The position numbers were made by a program, and so were the translations under genes. Below, one piece after another: positions 36,481 to 48,829 of a DNA stretch of 64,000 nt. The DNA lies in NCBI GenBank assembly GCA_021203515.1, contig JAJQAY010000140.1, positions 1 through 64,000 on the forward strand, in the 5' to 3' direction. The stretch is from Bacteroides sp. (GTDB lineage Bacteria > Bacteroidota > Bacteroidia > Bacteroidales > Bacteroidaceae). Position 1 is the first letter of the stretch. Each line of letters begins with the position of its first letter. The notes beneath the pieces were generated by a model. It was not told where the DNA came from. It made no database searches and saw only the letters and a program-made list of their open reading frames with translations.

Positions 36481-38011
36481 TTATTCTATAACTGGTTTTA
36501 TCTCTCTCTTATTATTTTCTATTTCAGCCATGTTGGCTTTCTTCCGGGCAAGCTCCTCCAGATTATCCTTCGCAGCTTCCAATCCTGCCCCGGCGGCAGC
36601 TTTCAGGTGCTCTTCCGCAGCAGTGTATTCGCCTTTCAGCAACAGGAGCAATTCCTGCGCGTTTTCGTATTCGGGCAAATGCTTGTCCGCGATGGTTTTA
36701 TTCAAATAGCGTTCGGCAGAAGTCAAATCATGGCGCGAAAGGGCGGCCGTAGCAGCATTTATCGTTGCAATTCCACTCTCCGGATACATGCGGGCGGCCG
36801 TCTCGAACACATCCATAAATTCTTGCGAGCCTGTCGGATAGCTATTCGCCACCAGGAACATTTCATTCAGGCTGAGGTTTTGGGGACGTGTCTTTATCAC
36901 CTCCCTAGCCTCGTCCACACTGAAGTTCTTGATATAATAGTTCACCTTGCAGATGGCGACACGCAAACCGGGGAACATGTTTTTTCAGCAGATAACGATA
37001 GGGAACACCTCCGCGAAGTTGCATCAGCTTCGTTTCCCTTCCCCGCTCTATCGGAGTGTGCTCTATAATCGCCAGCACTTCCGCCTTGGCATTCATATCT
37101 ATCGTGTCGAGCGCCTGCACAAACCCTTCCCAGTTTTCGCCACCAAACAGAATGTGGTATTGGTTTCTCGGGAAGTCGTAGCATGCCGCCAGGTAATCGC
37201 GCAAGGCCATCGCACGCCCCTCAGACAGCCGTTTGTTGCTCTCCAACGTCCCTTCGGGCGAAGCATAGCCGATAATATTCAGGCGGTTTATCCGTATGCC
37301 GTCATCGGATTTCAGCTCGTCAATCATAGCACGGATTTTTGCCAACTCCCGCGGATTGTTCATATATTCTGGGCGGATATTGGTCTTGTTCACCTCAAAA
37401 TCAAGGAAAGCCTCCGTTTGTATCTCGCGGTTCTTGACTGACTCAACCTTCGGCTCCACATAAGCCATGTGGGGTGTCATCACATAGGGTACCGGAATAT
37501 ATTCCAGCGTCACCTTATCCACTACCTGTTCCACAGCCATCAAAGCCGTTTCTCCACATCCGCACTCATCCCGTTGCACATCTAGCCGCGCCTCTTTCAT
37601 CCACGGTTCATAGGGCAAGGCATAGCGATACCTGATAGCACCCTCCATACGCCTGCCGCCTTTCTTCAGCAAATAAGGCTTTTCATAATGCTGCAACTCC
37701 TTCTTGCTCATCAATGCAAGCTTGCGTTCGTGGGCCAGATACTCGTTCGGCCCCTTTATCGACACCCGGGGAAGATTGTAGGTAGCAGAGGGAGACGTCA
37801 GTTGCGGAATAAAGTCAAATCCGCGTGCCGACTTCACCTTCACATCATCCAATACGAAGTCCATCTCTATATAAAGAGAATCGCCCGCTTGCTCCAACCG
37901 CACCGGCACAATGGTAACCATCCCGTCGTAGGAGCATTCCTGAGCTACAGCCGAACTTACTAATCCGGCCGCCATACCTATCATGAACAGTATATTCTTT
38001 TTCATTCTCAT
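36481..38011 (-). pseudogene. DUF3868/OmpA-like protein with C-terminal repeats, one frameshift as read
   Basis: Fimbrial-locus protein of about 509 residues: signal peptide (ILFMIGMAAGLVSSAVAQ), a DUF3868-type N-terminal domain, then an OmpA-type peptidoglycan-binding domain (FLDFEVNKTNIRPEYMNNPR then INRLNIIGYASPEGTLESNK). A C-terminal tetratricopeptide-like region follows (LNEMFLVANSYPTGSQEFMD, ARMYPESGIATINAATAALS). The frame breaks at 36977 in a run of six A; five would restore it. The protein probably ties the fimbrial machinery to the cell wall. It overlaps neither neighbour and is followed after 21 nt by the major fimbrilin gene. Confidence 0.8.
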
Positions 38012-38015
38012 TCTT

Positions 38016-38591
38016 CTATTTAATTACGTAAATAAGTGATACACTCGCCTTGGTAGGCCCCAGGTAGTTCTTGCTACTGTCTTTCAGCTTAGTGCCGCAC
38101 TTCGTACAAGGATATTTCTCGTAGACGATGTGTGCATACCCCAATCCGAGGGATGCCTCCAGGCTTCAGCGTTTCCCCAGTATCCACGAATAGCCCACGG
38201 AGACACCACCCCCGTACAGATGCCCCTGATAGCGGTTATTCTGCATATTCTCACTGATAAACGGCCAGTCGGGCCAACCGCCTACATTGAAATCGGCATA
38301 ATGGGCATGCACTCCTATAAACGTGCGCCTGAAGGGTTCGCAAAACCAATAACGAGCTTCCGGTTGTATGCCCCAATGACGCAACCGCTTGCCATCGGCA
38401 GGTTTCCACGGATTATAGTTCACCGGAATGTCCAGCGTCTACTTGCGCGACAGTCCGAACTCTAAACCGAGGTTCATCGTTGCAGTGGCATCATACAGCA
38501 GGTTGCTCTTCAATACAACTGTCTGTGCCTTACTTCCGGAGACTGCTCCGACCACTAAGCATATAAATATGAGTATCCTCTTCACCTTCAT
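38016..38591 (-). pseudogene. DUF3575-family outer-membrane protein, two in-frame stops as read
   Basis: The whole frame from the ATG at 38591 to the TAG at 38016 (191 codons) is coherent except for two stops: TAG at 38439-38441 and TGA at 38166-38168. The product has a signal peptide (LIFICLVVGAVSGSKAQ), then NLLYDATATMNLGLEFGLSR, VNYNPW, FCEPFRRTFIGVHAHYADFN, and ends SLEASLGLGYAHIVYEKYPC with KASVSLIYVIK. This is the DUF3575 beta-barrel family seen in fimbrial loci. Both stops are at positions where Trp is expected (Arg-Lys-[Trp]-Thr-Leu-Asp; Lys-Arg-[Trp]-Ser-Leu-Glu). Each would be a single G to A change on the coding strand. Confidence 0.75.
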
Positions 38592-38596
38592 ACAAT

Positions 38597-40439
38597 TTAC
38601 GTATTTATAATTCTGCCCAATTGGGTTATACTTATTTTCACCCGTTGCACATTGCTTGCGCTGATGGCAACAGTGGGGTCTTTTATCGTTGTCATATATA
38701 TCGTGCCGCTTCTGGGCCAGGCACCATTCGGAAATATCTCGATATATATCTTCCCGTCGTCCACCGTGATACGATCCGTATCCTCCCGCTCCGCTCCCGT
38801 AGAAGGGCGCAGTTTTATCCAGTCTTTAGGAGGAGTCTTGCGCCCGGGTCATCTTCCACATAGGCCGAAAGGCAGTAGAAATTCACTTCCGGTTCGTCCG
38901 GATTGTCATTATTGCCCGGTACGTATCGGAGCATTGCTCCCCCCCTGCTATCGCATCCCGCTGTCTGATTTGAACCAGCTTTTCCAGGTTACCGAGTTTC
39001 AGCGTCACGTAGGCATTGCTTTTCTTCACTCCTCCGGAAGGTTGATTGTCCTCTTCCCATTTCAACCACGTATTCACATTCACCCCAACCGGAGTTATGC
39101 GTGGTGAAGCACCTCCTCCTTCCACAATCGGAATAAGTTTGTCTGCCGGATAAGAGACATCAAACATATTGTTCATTTCTCCCCCGTTATCGGTAATCGT
39201 CCTTGAATGAGGAAAATCAATCGTACAGTCGGTCACTATCCGGAAAGCCTCATATTCCTTTCTCTCATTTGTATAGGCCATGAATACCGAATTGCTCACT
39301 CCCAGGAAATAATCATTATTCGCTATTATCTCATACGAATTGCTGTCGTCCACCAATATGCTGGCGCCCAGGTCTATATTGGATGCTTTACCCGCCTTGG
39401 CATCTTCCACCGTATCGTAACCCCGTCCTTTCACTCTGTTTATGGTGAACGCATAGGAACGGTTCCTCCATAGTTCCATCGGTTGCAGTCCGTCATCCAC
39501 AAGCACCATCTTATAATAGTAATCCCGGCCTTCGTAGGCGCCCTGAATAATTAGGTACGTATTATTCTGCATCCCCGACTCGTACATATATACCGGAGCT
39601 TCGGTGATTTGTCCGTCACTGGTCGGTTCCGTTGTCACTATAGGCATCAAGTATGTGGCATCGTGCCGATATTCGGTCAGGTTGGAAGTGTTGTCCATTA
39701 TCGACAAACCGAGCTTATGCAGGCGTCCTTGCCGCGGAGCGTTCACTACCGCAGTAATCCCCTTCAACTCAAAATCAGCCGACTTATTAGCAAGGGTCAT
39801 CTTGGCTACCACCCGTGCAAGCAGCAGCGGACCTCCCCCGTTGCCTTCTATTTTCGTTGTACTATCTATCTGTGACACCTCTATCAGGCTGCTCATCGGT
39901 ATCATTTCGCCATCACCGCCATACGGAATTGTAGTAAGTTGAGGGGTCGGCAAAGGCTCTGTAAGCAAGTCATTGCAAACTTCGTTCAGGGTCGTTGTCG
40001 GCTCCAACTTACTCAATAGACTGGTTAGGTCAAAATTATAGGATGTAACGGCATCACCGTAATAGAAATGTTCCGGCGGATTGGCCACTATCAACAACTG
40101 ATATTTGCTCCCGGCAGGTTGCTTGGTCAGTGTCACATAGCGCTTTCCCAAAAGCTCGAAAGCCTGCACCGCCTCTACAAAAACGGCACTACCGCCGTCT
40201 CCCTTGAACACCAGTATCCACGGCGTCCAGCCAACCTTGTCCTCGTCCGCTATTCCTCTCACGGCAGGAAGATGATAAGAATCAGCCCGGGTGAATATCT
40301 CAATCCGTACCTTTTCTTCAGACGTTTCCTCCTCTTCACCGGCTGTATCCAAGTCGTAGAACTCCTTGACACAGCCCGACATGAGTAGCAGAAGTGCCAC
40401 ACAGAAGAAACGGCTTATATATATCATTAATTCTTTCAT
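38597..40439 (-). pseudogene. Large fimbrial-locus lipoprotein, two frameshifts as read
   Basis: Exported lipoprotein: the signal ISRFFCVALLLLMSGC ends with a lipidated Cys. The body resembles fimbrial tip or accessory subunits: PAVRGIADEDKVGWTPWILV, LLARVVAKMTLANKSADFEL and YTNERKEYEAFRIVTDCTID. A BACON/Ig-like end (YVTLKLGNLEKLVQIRQRDA) is followed, after a break in the run of seven C at about 38939-38945, by MLRYVPGNNDNPDEPEVNFY. A second break near 38850 (AAA, four A expected) leads to a C-terminus ending ITQLGRIINT at 38597. The repaired length is about 614 residues. I cannot name its family with certainty; a role as a fimbrial tip protein is inferred from position. Confidence 0.65.
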
Positions 40440-40464
40440 CTTTTCACATTAAGGAATACTTTCA

Positions 40465-43456
40465 CTATTCGTATCTTATTTCATCCTTCACACAGCGAAT
40501 AGACTGGGCAAAGGTGGGCAACTGACGCAAAGCTGAATGGGGCGGCCATTTGCCAAGTGTAAAGCTCCACACTGAATGGGGTGTTTCATAAGAGCTCGCT
40601 CCCGTAGAAGCCGAGTGGTAATAGCCTGCTGTTCCGCTAAACTCTATATTACCATCCTGGTTATGGCATCTTCCTGCCAATGGAAAGAAAACAGAAGCAT
40701 TATTATTCTCATTATAAATCACAATACCACGATAGGCCGCATCTGCATTTTCCGTAGACACTCCGTATGCATAAGGAGCGCCATCGTTTTCATCATACTT
40801 AATCGGGCGACAGTCAAAGAAGCCGTCGGCATAGAAGCCGATAAGAAGCGATATATATTTCCCTACCTCTTCATTACTGCTCGTATTCACCCCTTCCCAG
40901 AAATTGGGCACCCGGTCTACATTCAGTCCTTCTTTCCTTAACTCCTGTGTGGCGGCATCTCCTCCACGAGGATTCTTAAACAGAGATAACCTCCATTCCG
41001 ATGAAAGAATATCATCGGTATGGTCGACAGGGTCTGCCGGTTGTATGTCCGGCGGATTGGTGGGCAACACCACGACTGGTCTGTCATTATCATTCCTATC
41101 GAAATAATTAGGATACATGCCATTATAAGCAATCCGGTCGATAGGCCCGTCCGACGGACGGTGATAACCTTTGGGACAAACCTCGAATAGTTCTTTATAT
41201 CCATAATCATATTGGCTTTCCGGTGTTCCGACAGCTTCTCCCCATATGGGAAAGAAGGGTTTATAGGAGTCATTCGTAAACGTAATACTCCGGCTCCAGT
41301 AGTCCATACCGCCCGGTGACTGCGTGGGGTGATAGGCCAGGCGGAAATAACCGGTATCTTCCTTCGGGGCAATCCCCATTGGAAGAAAGCTCCGGCCTGA
41401 CTGGGATACTCCACAAAAGCTCCTTTCTCCACCTCTACCTGATAATACTTGTTATTTCCGCTACTCAGGAAAGCGGGGGCAGTCAGGTTGTACATCGAAA
41501 ACCGCCGGGCATAGTTGCGCCCTTTGCCTTTCAATGCTCCTTCTTCTATGGCATCACCCGGTCGCAGGATATAATCATCGTCTTCTCCCTGTCTCACATA
41601 CATATACTCAGTCGTATAGTAAATCTGATTATCCCCCCGGTCCCCAGTTACCAGCGTAGTGCCTCACCTGTATCTTCCCATAGCGGGGGGGCACCGGTCT
41701 TATTTTCTTCCTTCATGCCGATACGGAAATAGATACGTCCATTTCCCTCTACACGGCTTCCGGTTTCTCCCTTGTATTCATTGGGACGGACTGCGTAATG
41801 CTCCGCCTTTCCCGGGTTGTCCGTGCCGACGGACGGGTCGAAACTCGGTGTAGTGCTCAGTACGATAAAGTCTTCTCCTTCCAGCACACTGGCATTCCAC
41901 TCTTTAATTTGCCCTATCTCTTCCGGGGATACATACCCATTAGTATCGGCAACCTTCCGGGTCTGCTGCCCCGTAACAATCCGTTCTCCCATTTCTTTAT
42001 TCCGAAAGAAAGCACCTATATATCCAGTGCCATAGGCATTGAAGCTAAACCGCTTGTCATACTGGCTGGTATGCACTTTAATCTCCCTCTGCAACTTACC
42101 ACCGCCATCATTATCTTCAGCGGAAAGAATAAGGCGGAAAGTTTTCTGACTGCCTTTCTCATTCAGGTCGTCCAGTAACACATCCATGTATCCCGTTCCG
42201 GCCTTCTCCGACTTATTATAGGTATAAGAAAAACGGGAGGTAGTATAAGTCACCGTATTTCCATCATCTTTCACATCTTTAGTGCGCCATATCAAATCGT
42301 TGAAAATCTTATCCGTATCCGCTTCTTCGCTTCCGGTGCCGACATACGCTTTCGGCAATACCTTCACTTCCGGCATATTAGACCAGAAGGATATACGCGC
42401 CACGTTAAAGTCGGTTATGCTCACTTCGACAGCCGAAACATTTAATTGCTTGTTACCCGATATATCCCACCCATTGGCGGTCTCATCCCACGGCGAAGCC
42501 TGAATGCTAACGTGCAACAGTCCCTTGATAATTCCAAGCACATCGAGCTTGGTATTGATTGGAAGGCTATAATTCACCGGATCCGGATTTATCTCCAGTT
42601 CACGGGAGGGGTGGTAATTATCTCCCATATCCACGGTGAAGACCACTGCTTTTGCCTTATCACCCGGAGTTGCCAGTTCATTGGAGGGCAGAATAATGCG
42701 GTTTATCCCTTTTGCCCAGTTCGCACCGGAGGTAGTGGATATCTCGTCCGAAAAGTAATTTCCGTTCTCAGTTCTGGTGAATGTACGCGTCCCGTCACGC
42801 TCTATGGGAGTGCCGGTATATTCGGCAGCTATAAGAGGAACAAGATTGGGAAGTTTGCTAAATATAATCCCCTTAAAGTCATTCTCAAAGTTCTCTTCCG
42901 CCTCCAGCACGACGTCCACTCTTACTCCTAGCCTGTCGAGGCCGAGTTCCAGCAAGGAGACTTCCGTTCCATTGCCCAGTATCGCTCCTGCTCCATTAGA
43001 CAGAACAGTGACATTCTTAATTACCTGAATCATGGGGATAACCTGTTCCGAAGTAAAACAGTCGGCAGGGTAAGCAATCTTCTTCAAATCATTATATTCG
43101 GAGACGCCTTCCAGTGCAGTCACTACATCCTGAAGCAACGGTTCGTTGGCTAAAAATACAAGATCGTATGTTCCCAGAAGAATAGTATGACGCACTACGT
43201 CTCCCAACCATGCATTATAGCGCACGTTGGTAGTACGGTTGCCTGTTGCATGGTCGAACGACAGGACACGCAGGGAACGAATGGTTCTATCGTCCGGATC
43301 TCCCGGATGGGTAGTATCCTGGAGTCCCAGACCTCTCACCGTTATAAAAGAGTCTCCCACTGCCTGTTCATAGGTTTCATCTATGCAGGAAACAAAAAAC
43401 AGTAAACATGAAATATATATTAAAATTTTGCTTGTATATCTTTTCACTATCATCAA
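40465..43456 (-). pseudogene. DUF4906-like large fimbrial-locus lipoprotein, two frameshifts as read
   Basis: First gene of the fimbrial operon, about 997 residues when repaired. The signal ILIYISCLLFFVSC ends with a lipidated Cys. The N-terminal 350 residues look like a Mfa2/FimB-type beta domain (NRTTNVRYNAWLGDVVRHTI). The next region (EYMYVRQGEDDDYILRPGDA, MYNLTAPAFL) and the C-terminal domain (KGYHRPSDGPIDRIAYNGMY; CHNQDGNIEFSGTAGYYHSA; SIRCVKDE) fit DUF4906 proteins, which end in a lectin- or FISUMP-like fold. Breaks lie near 41650 and at about 41385 (GGGG, five expected). It may be the large adhesive tip subunit; this is inference. Confidence 0.7.
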
Positions 43457-43820
43457 ATTTTTTCACCTGTTTGGACGTAAGATTTACCAAAACCTCACAT
43501 TGCAAATATCGAAGTATTATAGGAGATAGTGAATTACATTCATTTCTGATATAGAAAATGGAAGTACTGAAAATATAACTATTAATGAAGTCATCCGAAC
43601 TAATTATTGCTGAATGCAAAAATAAGATGGAGAGAAAGGAGTTTGTTGCGCAATCTGTAGAAGAACAGAGAAAATGTTTCGCATACCGAAACTGTCTATT
43701 AAAAGAGTCGTGAAATGTAAATAGTCTTTATACAAAGGTATCACCACTTGGTTTATTAACTTTCATGACGATACCTTAACAATATCCGATGGCAATATGT
43801 TTACCTACAACATCCTGCTT
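43457..43820. other. Intergenic region upstream of the fimbrial operon
   Basis: 364 bp, AT-rich, no credible gene. CAAAAATA at 43617-43624 is a minus-strand TATTTTTG (-7-like) but lacks a -33 box at the expected distance. It is also the 3' flank of the citrate synthase gene, yet no convincing terminator hairpin is visible. Confidence 0.4.
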
Positions 43821-45164
43821 CTACCGTTTTTTGATAGGAACATAAGTTGTGTCTCCCAGCACGTTCTTGTATGCCGGACGAATGATACGCTTGCCTTCGA
43901 AGTTCAGTTCTTCATTGCGATGGGCGCACCAACCCACAATACGCGCCATGGCAAAGAGCGGAGTGAAGATTTCCTGCGGCAGTCCAATCATCTCGTACAC
44001 AAAGCCTGAATAGAAGTCAATGTTACTCGATACGGTCTTGCCGTTGTTCTTCACACGACCGAAGGTGGCGATGGCACGTTCTTCCAGCAGTTCCAAGAAG
44101 GTGAACTCGCGTTCTTTTCCCTTCTCGCGGGCAAGGTCGCGGGCTAGTTCTTTCAGCAGAACGGCACGCGGATCGGAAATCGTATAGACGGCATGGCCGA
44201 TGCCGTAAATCAGCCCGGTCTTGTTATAGGCTTCCTTATTCAGCATACGCGTGAAGTAAGTATCTATTTCGTCCACATTCGTCCAGTCCTGAATATTCTC
44301 CTGCAAGTGGCGATACATGTCGACCACCTGAATATTGGCGCCACCGTGAAGCGGGCCTTTCAGCAAACCGATACCAGCGGCAATGGAAGAATAGGTGTCC
44401 GTCCCGGTAGAAGAAGTGACACGCACGGTGAAGGTGGAGTTATTACCACCGCCGTGTTCCGCCTGCAACACCAGCAGCAAGTCGAGGGTACTGGCTTCCA
44501 GTTCGGTATAATCCCGTTTCAGCATATAGAGGAAGTTCTCGGCAATGGAGAGGTTTTCCTGCGGATGGCGGATGTGCAGCGAACGTCCATGAGTGGCATG
44601 GCGAAGCATATTAAAGGCATAAGCGATGATGGTGGGGAACCGTGAAATCAGTTCGACGCTCTGGCGCATCAGGTTATCGCGGGAAGTATCATCGGCCTTG
44701 TGGTCGAAGCGGTACATTTCGAGCACGCTGCGCGCCAGGATGTTCATGATATTGTTTCCTTCGAGCTCGATGATATTCATCTTTGTCTTCTGTTCCAACG
44801 CCATGTTGTCGTTTACCAGTTCGCTGAAAGAAGCCAGTTCTTCCTTATCGGGCAGGCGACCGGAAAGCAGCAGATAGGCTACTTCTTCAAATCCGAAACG
44901 TTTCTCCTTGATGATGGCATGGGCGAGGTCGTCCAGGTCATATCCGCGATAGAACAGCTTGCCGGGGATGGGCTTCAAGCCACCGCCGGGGATGCGTTCG
45001 TAACCTACTACATTGCCAACCTTGGTCAGTCCTACCAGGACACCGGTTCCGTCTTCGTTGCGCAAGCCGCGCTTCACGTCAAACTTCTTGAACAGTTCAT
45101 TCTCAATCCGGGTGGCTTCCTTCAAATCTTCGGAAAGCTTGTAAATCAAACACTCTTTCTTCAT
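43821..45164 (-). CDS. gltA: Citrate synthase
   Basis: Condenses acetyl-CoA and oxaloacetate. The 447-residue protein has the catalytic residues: His in LLKGPLHGGANIQV, His in IYGIGHAVYTISDPRA, and Asp in NIDFYSGFVYEMIG. It forms a set with isocitrate dehydrogenase (6 nt upstream) and aconitase, in order acn-icd-gltA on the minus strand, the oxidative branch that provides 2-oxoglutarate for glutamate in Bacteroides. No terminator is obvious downstream. Confidence 0.96.
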   Translation of the reverse strand: MKKECLIYKLSEDLKEATRIENELFKKFDVKRGLRNEDGTGVLVGLTKVGNVVGYERIPGGGLKPIPGKLFYRGYDLDDLAHAIIKEKRFGFEEVAYLLLSGRLPDKEELASFSELVNDNMALEQKTKMNIIELEGNNIMNILARSVLEMYRFDHKADDTSRDNLMRQSVELISRFPTIIAYAFNMLRHATHGRSLHIRHPQENLSIAENFLYMLKRDYTELEASTLDLLLVLQAEHGGGNNSTFTVRVTSSTGTDTYSSIAAGIGLLKGPLHGGANIQVVDMYRHLQENIQDWTNVDEIDTYFTRMLNKEAYNKTGLIYGIGHAVYTISDPRAVLLKELARDLAREKGKEREFTFLELLEERAIATFGRVKNNGKTVSSNIDFYSGFVYEMIGLPQEIFTPLFAMARIVGWCAHRNEELNFEGKRIIRPAYKNVLGDTTYVPIKKR

Positions 45165-45170
45165 AATATG

Positions 45171-46328
45171 TTAGTTTTTAATAGTTTCAATTCTTCCTAC
45201 AATCTCCCTTGTAAACGCCGAAGTACTCAGCGAGATGCCACCTGGCATAAACCGCGCCAAGTCGGCAGTGGCACGTCCTTCCGTGAAGCTCTGCTCCAAA
45301 GCCTTCTCTATCAGGGAAGCCGCTTCCTTCCAGCCCAGATATTCCAGCATCATCACGGCGGAAAGGATGATGGAGCAAGGATTTACTACATCCTTGCCCG
45401 TGATGTTGGGCGCTGTTCCGTGGGTGGCTTCAAAGATGGCATGTCCCGTCTTGTAGTTGATATTGGCTCCGGGAGCGATGCCGATGCCGCCCACCATGGC
45501 CGCCAACTGGTCGGATACGTAATCACCGTTCAGGTTCAGCGTGGCAATGACGGAATACTCTTCGGGAATGAGCAACGTGTTTTGCAAGAAAGCATCGGCA
45601 ATGCAATCCTTCATCGTCAGGCGTCCTTCGGCTATCTCCTTGCCAAACTCGCGCTCGGCAAGTTCATAGCCCCATTTCTTGAAGCCGCCTTCGGTGAACT
45701 TCATGATATTCCCTTTGTGCACCAGCGTCACGGAGGGCAGATTGTGTTCGAGGGCGTACAGACAAGCCGCACGCACCAGACGCTCCGTTCCCTCCCTGGA
45801 GACGGGCTTCACGCCGAACGAGGAGGTTTCGGGGAAGCGTACCTTCGTCACTCCCATCTCATCGTGCAGGAAGCGGTAGAACTTCTCTGCTTCCGGCGTT
45901 CCGGCCTCCCACTCGATGCCGGCATAGATATCTTCCGTATTCTCGCGGAACACGCACATATTCACCTTCTGCGGTTCCTTCACCGGAGAAACCACGCCCT
46001 TATACCAACGCACGGGGCGCAGGCAGACGTACAAATCGAGTGTCTGGCGCAATGCCACGTTCAGCGAGCGAATGCCGCCGCCGATAGGGGTGGTCAGCGG
46101 ACCCTTGATACCTATCTTATAGGTGCGAAAGACCTCCATTGTTTCGTCCGGCAACCAGGAACCCGTTTCGTTGAAAGCGCGTTCTCCTGCCAGCACTTCT
46201 TTCCATTCGATGCTACGGCTGTCGCCATAGGCTTTGCGGAGGGCGGCATTCACCACGGCTTGCATGGAGGGAGTGACCTCTGCTCCTACTCCGTCACCGG
46301 TAATAAAAGGTACAGTAATTCTTTCCAT
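45171..46328 (-). CDS. icd: Isocitrate dehydrogenase (NADP type)
   Basis: Oxidative decarboxylation of isocitrate to 2-oxoglutarate. The protein starts [20 protein letters not shown] and contains [40 protein letters not shown] and [20 protein letters not shown], typical of the E. coli Icd type. Use of NADP is inferred from family resemblance. The start at 46328 is preferred over the ATG at 46343 because the latter overlaps the end of the aconitase gene and the shorter protein begins like its homologues. It is the middle gene of a three-gene TCA operon. Confidence 0.95.
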   Translation of the reverse strand: MERITVPFITGDGVGAEVTPSMQAVVNAALRKAYGDSRSIEWKEVLAGERAFNETGSWLPDETMEVFRTYKIGIKGPLTTPIGGGIRSLNVALRQTLDLYVCLRPVRWYKGVVSPVKEPQKVNMCVFRENTEDIYAGIEWEAGTPEAEKFYRFLHDEMGVTKVRFPETSSFGVKPVSREGTERLVRAACLYALEHNLPSVTLVHKGNIMKFTEGGFKKWGYELAEREFGKEIAEGRLTMKDCIADAFLQNTLLIPEEYSVIATLNLNGDYVSDQLAAMVGGIGIAPGANINYKTGHAIFEATHGTAPNITGKDVVNPCSIILSAVMMLEYLGWKEAASLIEKALEQSFTEGRATADLARFMPGGISLSTSAFTREIVGRIETIKN

Positions 46329-46332
46329 ATTT

Positions 46333-48575
46333 CTATCGTGCATTTAGTGCAGAACCGGCACGGAACCAGACAATCTGCTGTTCGTTATACGTATGTTGTA
46401 CCGGGAAGCTCTCTTGGCTGCCGTCTTCATGATGAAGAACTACCGTCAGGTTGCGTCCCGGAGCAAAGTCTTTCAGCCCTATGACAGAGAGCAAATCGTG
46501 CTCCTGAATTTTGTCGTAATCGGCCTTGTCGATGAAGGTCAATGCCAGCATACCCTGCTTCTTGAGGTTGGTTTCGTGGATGCGGGCGAAGCTCTTTGCC
46601 AGGATGACACGCACATTCAGGAAGCGGGGTTCCATGGCGGCATGTTCGCGGCTGGAGCCTTCGCCATAGTTCTCCTCGGCCACTACGATGGAGGGGAGGC
46701 CTTCCGACTTATAGAGTTTTGCCGTACCGGATACGGTGCCGTAGGTATTTGTCAAGCGGTTCCACACATTATTTGTCTCTCCGTTGAAAGCATTAACAGC
46801 TCCCATCAGCATGTTGTCGGAAATGTTTTCCAGATGTCCGCGGAAGCGTAGCCACGGCCCGGCCATCGAGATGTGGTCGGTGGTGCACTTTCCTTGCGTC
46901 TTTATCAGCAGAGGCATATTCAGCATGTCCATGCCGTCCCAGGCCGGGAAGGGTGTCAGCAGTTGCAAGCGTTCCGAATGGGGATTTACAGTAATATCCT
47001 TCTTCACATCGGATGGAGCGATATAGCCTTCGCTACCTGCCACAAACCCTTGCGGCGGCAGTTCCACCCCTACCGGCTCGGCCAGTTTCACCTTCTCTCC
47101 GTCGGCATTTACCAACGTATCTTTCAGGGGATTGAAGCACAAGTCACCAGCAATGGTCAGCGCCATGGTCAGCTCCGGAGAAGCGACGAAGGCATAGGTA
47201 TTGGGATTGCCGTCCGCACGCTTGGCGAAGTTACGGTTGAAGGAGGTTACGATGGAGTTCCTGCGGGTGGGGTCGTCCGTCTCGCGCTTCCACTGCCCGA
47301 TGCAAGGGCCGCAGGCGTTTGCCATGATGGTGCCGCCCACTTCTTCAAAAGCGTCAATCATGCAGTCGCGCTCTGCCGTAGCCCGTATCCGTTCGCTGCC
47401 GGGGTTCACAATCAGAGGGGCGGCCACATGCAAGTGCTTCTCCGTGACCTGGCGCGCCAATGAAGCGGCACGGCTCAGGTCTTGATAGGATGAATTGGTG
47501 CACGAACCGATAAGGCCGACTTCCATCTTGCGGGGATAGCCGTTCTTCAACACTTTCTCTGCGAACTCGGATATGGGCGTGGCAGCATCGGGCGTAAACG
47601 GGCCGTTGATATAAGGTTCCAGCGTGGCGAGGTCTATCTCGATGATGCGGTCGTAATACTTCTCGGGATGGACTAGCACCTCTTCGTCGGCACAGAGTTC
47701 GGAGACCACGGAGGTAGCCATCTTTGCCACTTCTTCGCGTCCGGTGGCTTCCAGATAGGTGGCCATGCGCTCGTCGTAGGGGAACAGGGAGGTAGTGGCA
47801 CCCACTTCCGCACCCATATTGCAAATCGTCGCTTTGCCGGTGGCGGAAAGCGAAGCAGTGCCCGGGCCGAAGTATTCGATAATAGCATTCGTACCGCCTT
47901 TCACGGTGAGGATGCCCGCCAACTTCAATATCACGTCTTTGGGAGCTGCCCAGCCACTCAACTTACCGGTCAGGCGCACTCCTATCAGGCGGGGCATCTT
48001 CAACTCCCATTCCATACCGGTCATCACGTCCACAGCATCGGCGCCACCCACTCCGATGGCTACCATCCCCAGACCGCCGGCATTGTGGGTATGCGAGTCG
48101 GTGCCTATCATCATTCCGCCCGGAAAAGCATAGTTCTCCAGAACGACCTGATGGATGATGCCCGCACCGGGTTGCCAGAAGCCGATGCCATAGCGGGAGG
48201 AGACATCGCGGAGGAAATTGTAGACTTCTTCATTCGTTTTCGTTGCGGTGGCAATGTCGCTTTTGGCTCCTTTGTAAGCCTGAATTAAATGGTTGCAATG
48301 TACGGTGGAGGGCACGGCAACCTGCTCGCGGCCTGCGTTCATAAATTGCAGCAGGGCCATTGGGCCGTAGCGTCCCGCATGGCCACGCGGTCGGGGCGGA
48401 AGTTTACGTAGTCCTCTCCGCGCTTGTAGCTCTTTACTCCTGCCTCATCATATAGATGGGCATACAATATTTTCTCAGCCAACGTCAGCGGGCGTTGTAA
48501 TACATTTCTTACGCGCTCTATCTTGCCTGCATAAGCGGCATAAAACGCTTTAAGCATTAGTAAATCATAAACCAT
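46333..48575 (-). pseudogene. acnA: Aconitate hydratase, one frameshift as read
   Basis: Isomerises citrate to isocitrate with a [4Fe-4S] cluster. Cluster Cys are visible in [14 protein letters not shown] and [10 protein letters not shown]. The C-terminal swivelling domain has [20 protein letters not shown] with the catalytic Ser-Arg. The first 70 residues are in a separate frame (48575-48339) and join the rest if one A is restored in CAATGG near 48358 (Ala-Gln-Met-Ala-Leu). The repaired length is 747 residues, as in mitochondrial-type aconitases of Bacteroides. An essential-type metabolic gene with this lesion is most easily explained by a sequence error. Confidence 0.92.
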
Positions 48576-48829
48576 AACCAGTATCCGTTTTGTTTTTCAA
48601 TATTGTAAAGATTACAAATTAATATTATAAACAAACCAAAGAGGGGAAAAGTTTAACAAAATAAAGCATTTTTGCTACTGGATACGATGATTTATTACTT
48701 TTATCGGGAGAATGCAATGCTAAATTAGCATCCGGTGGAGTAGTCGGATAAGAATATCGTTTTCCATGCCTGATTGCATTTGCATTTGTGAGAGAATAAC
48801 GCTTTGCTATAGAGAGTGACGTTCGGCTC

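Noticed and set aside
35422..37068. 548-codon plus-strand open frame opposite the fimbrial genes
   Set aside because: Antisense shadow; the minus strand encodes recognisable fimbrilin and OmpA-type proteins once small indels are fixed.
44700..46484. 594-codon plus-strand open frame opposite citrate synthase and isocitrate dehydrogenase
   Set aside because: Antisense shadow of two well-conserved enzymes; no domain or promoter of its own.
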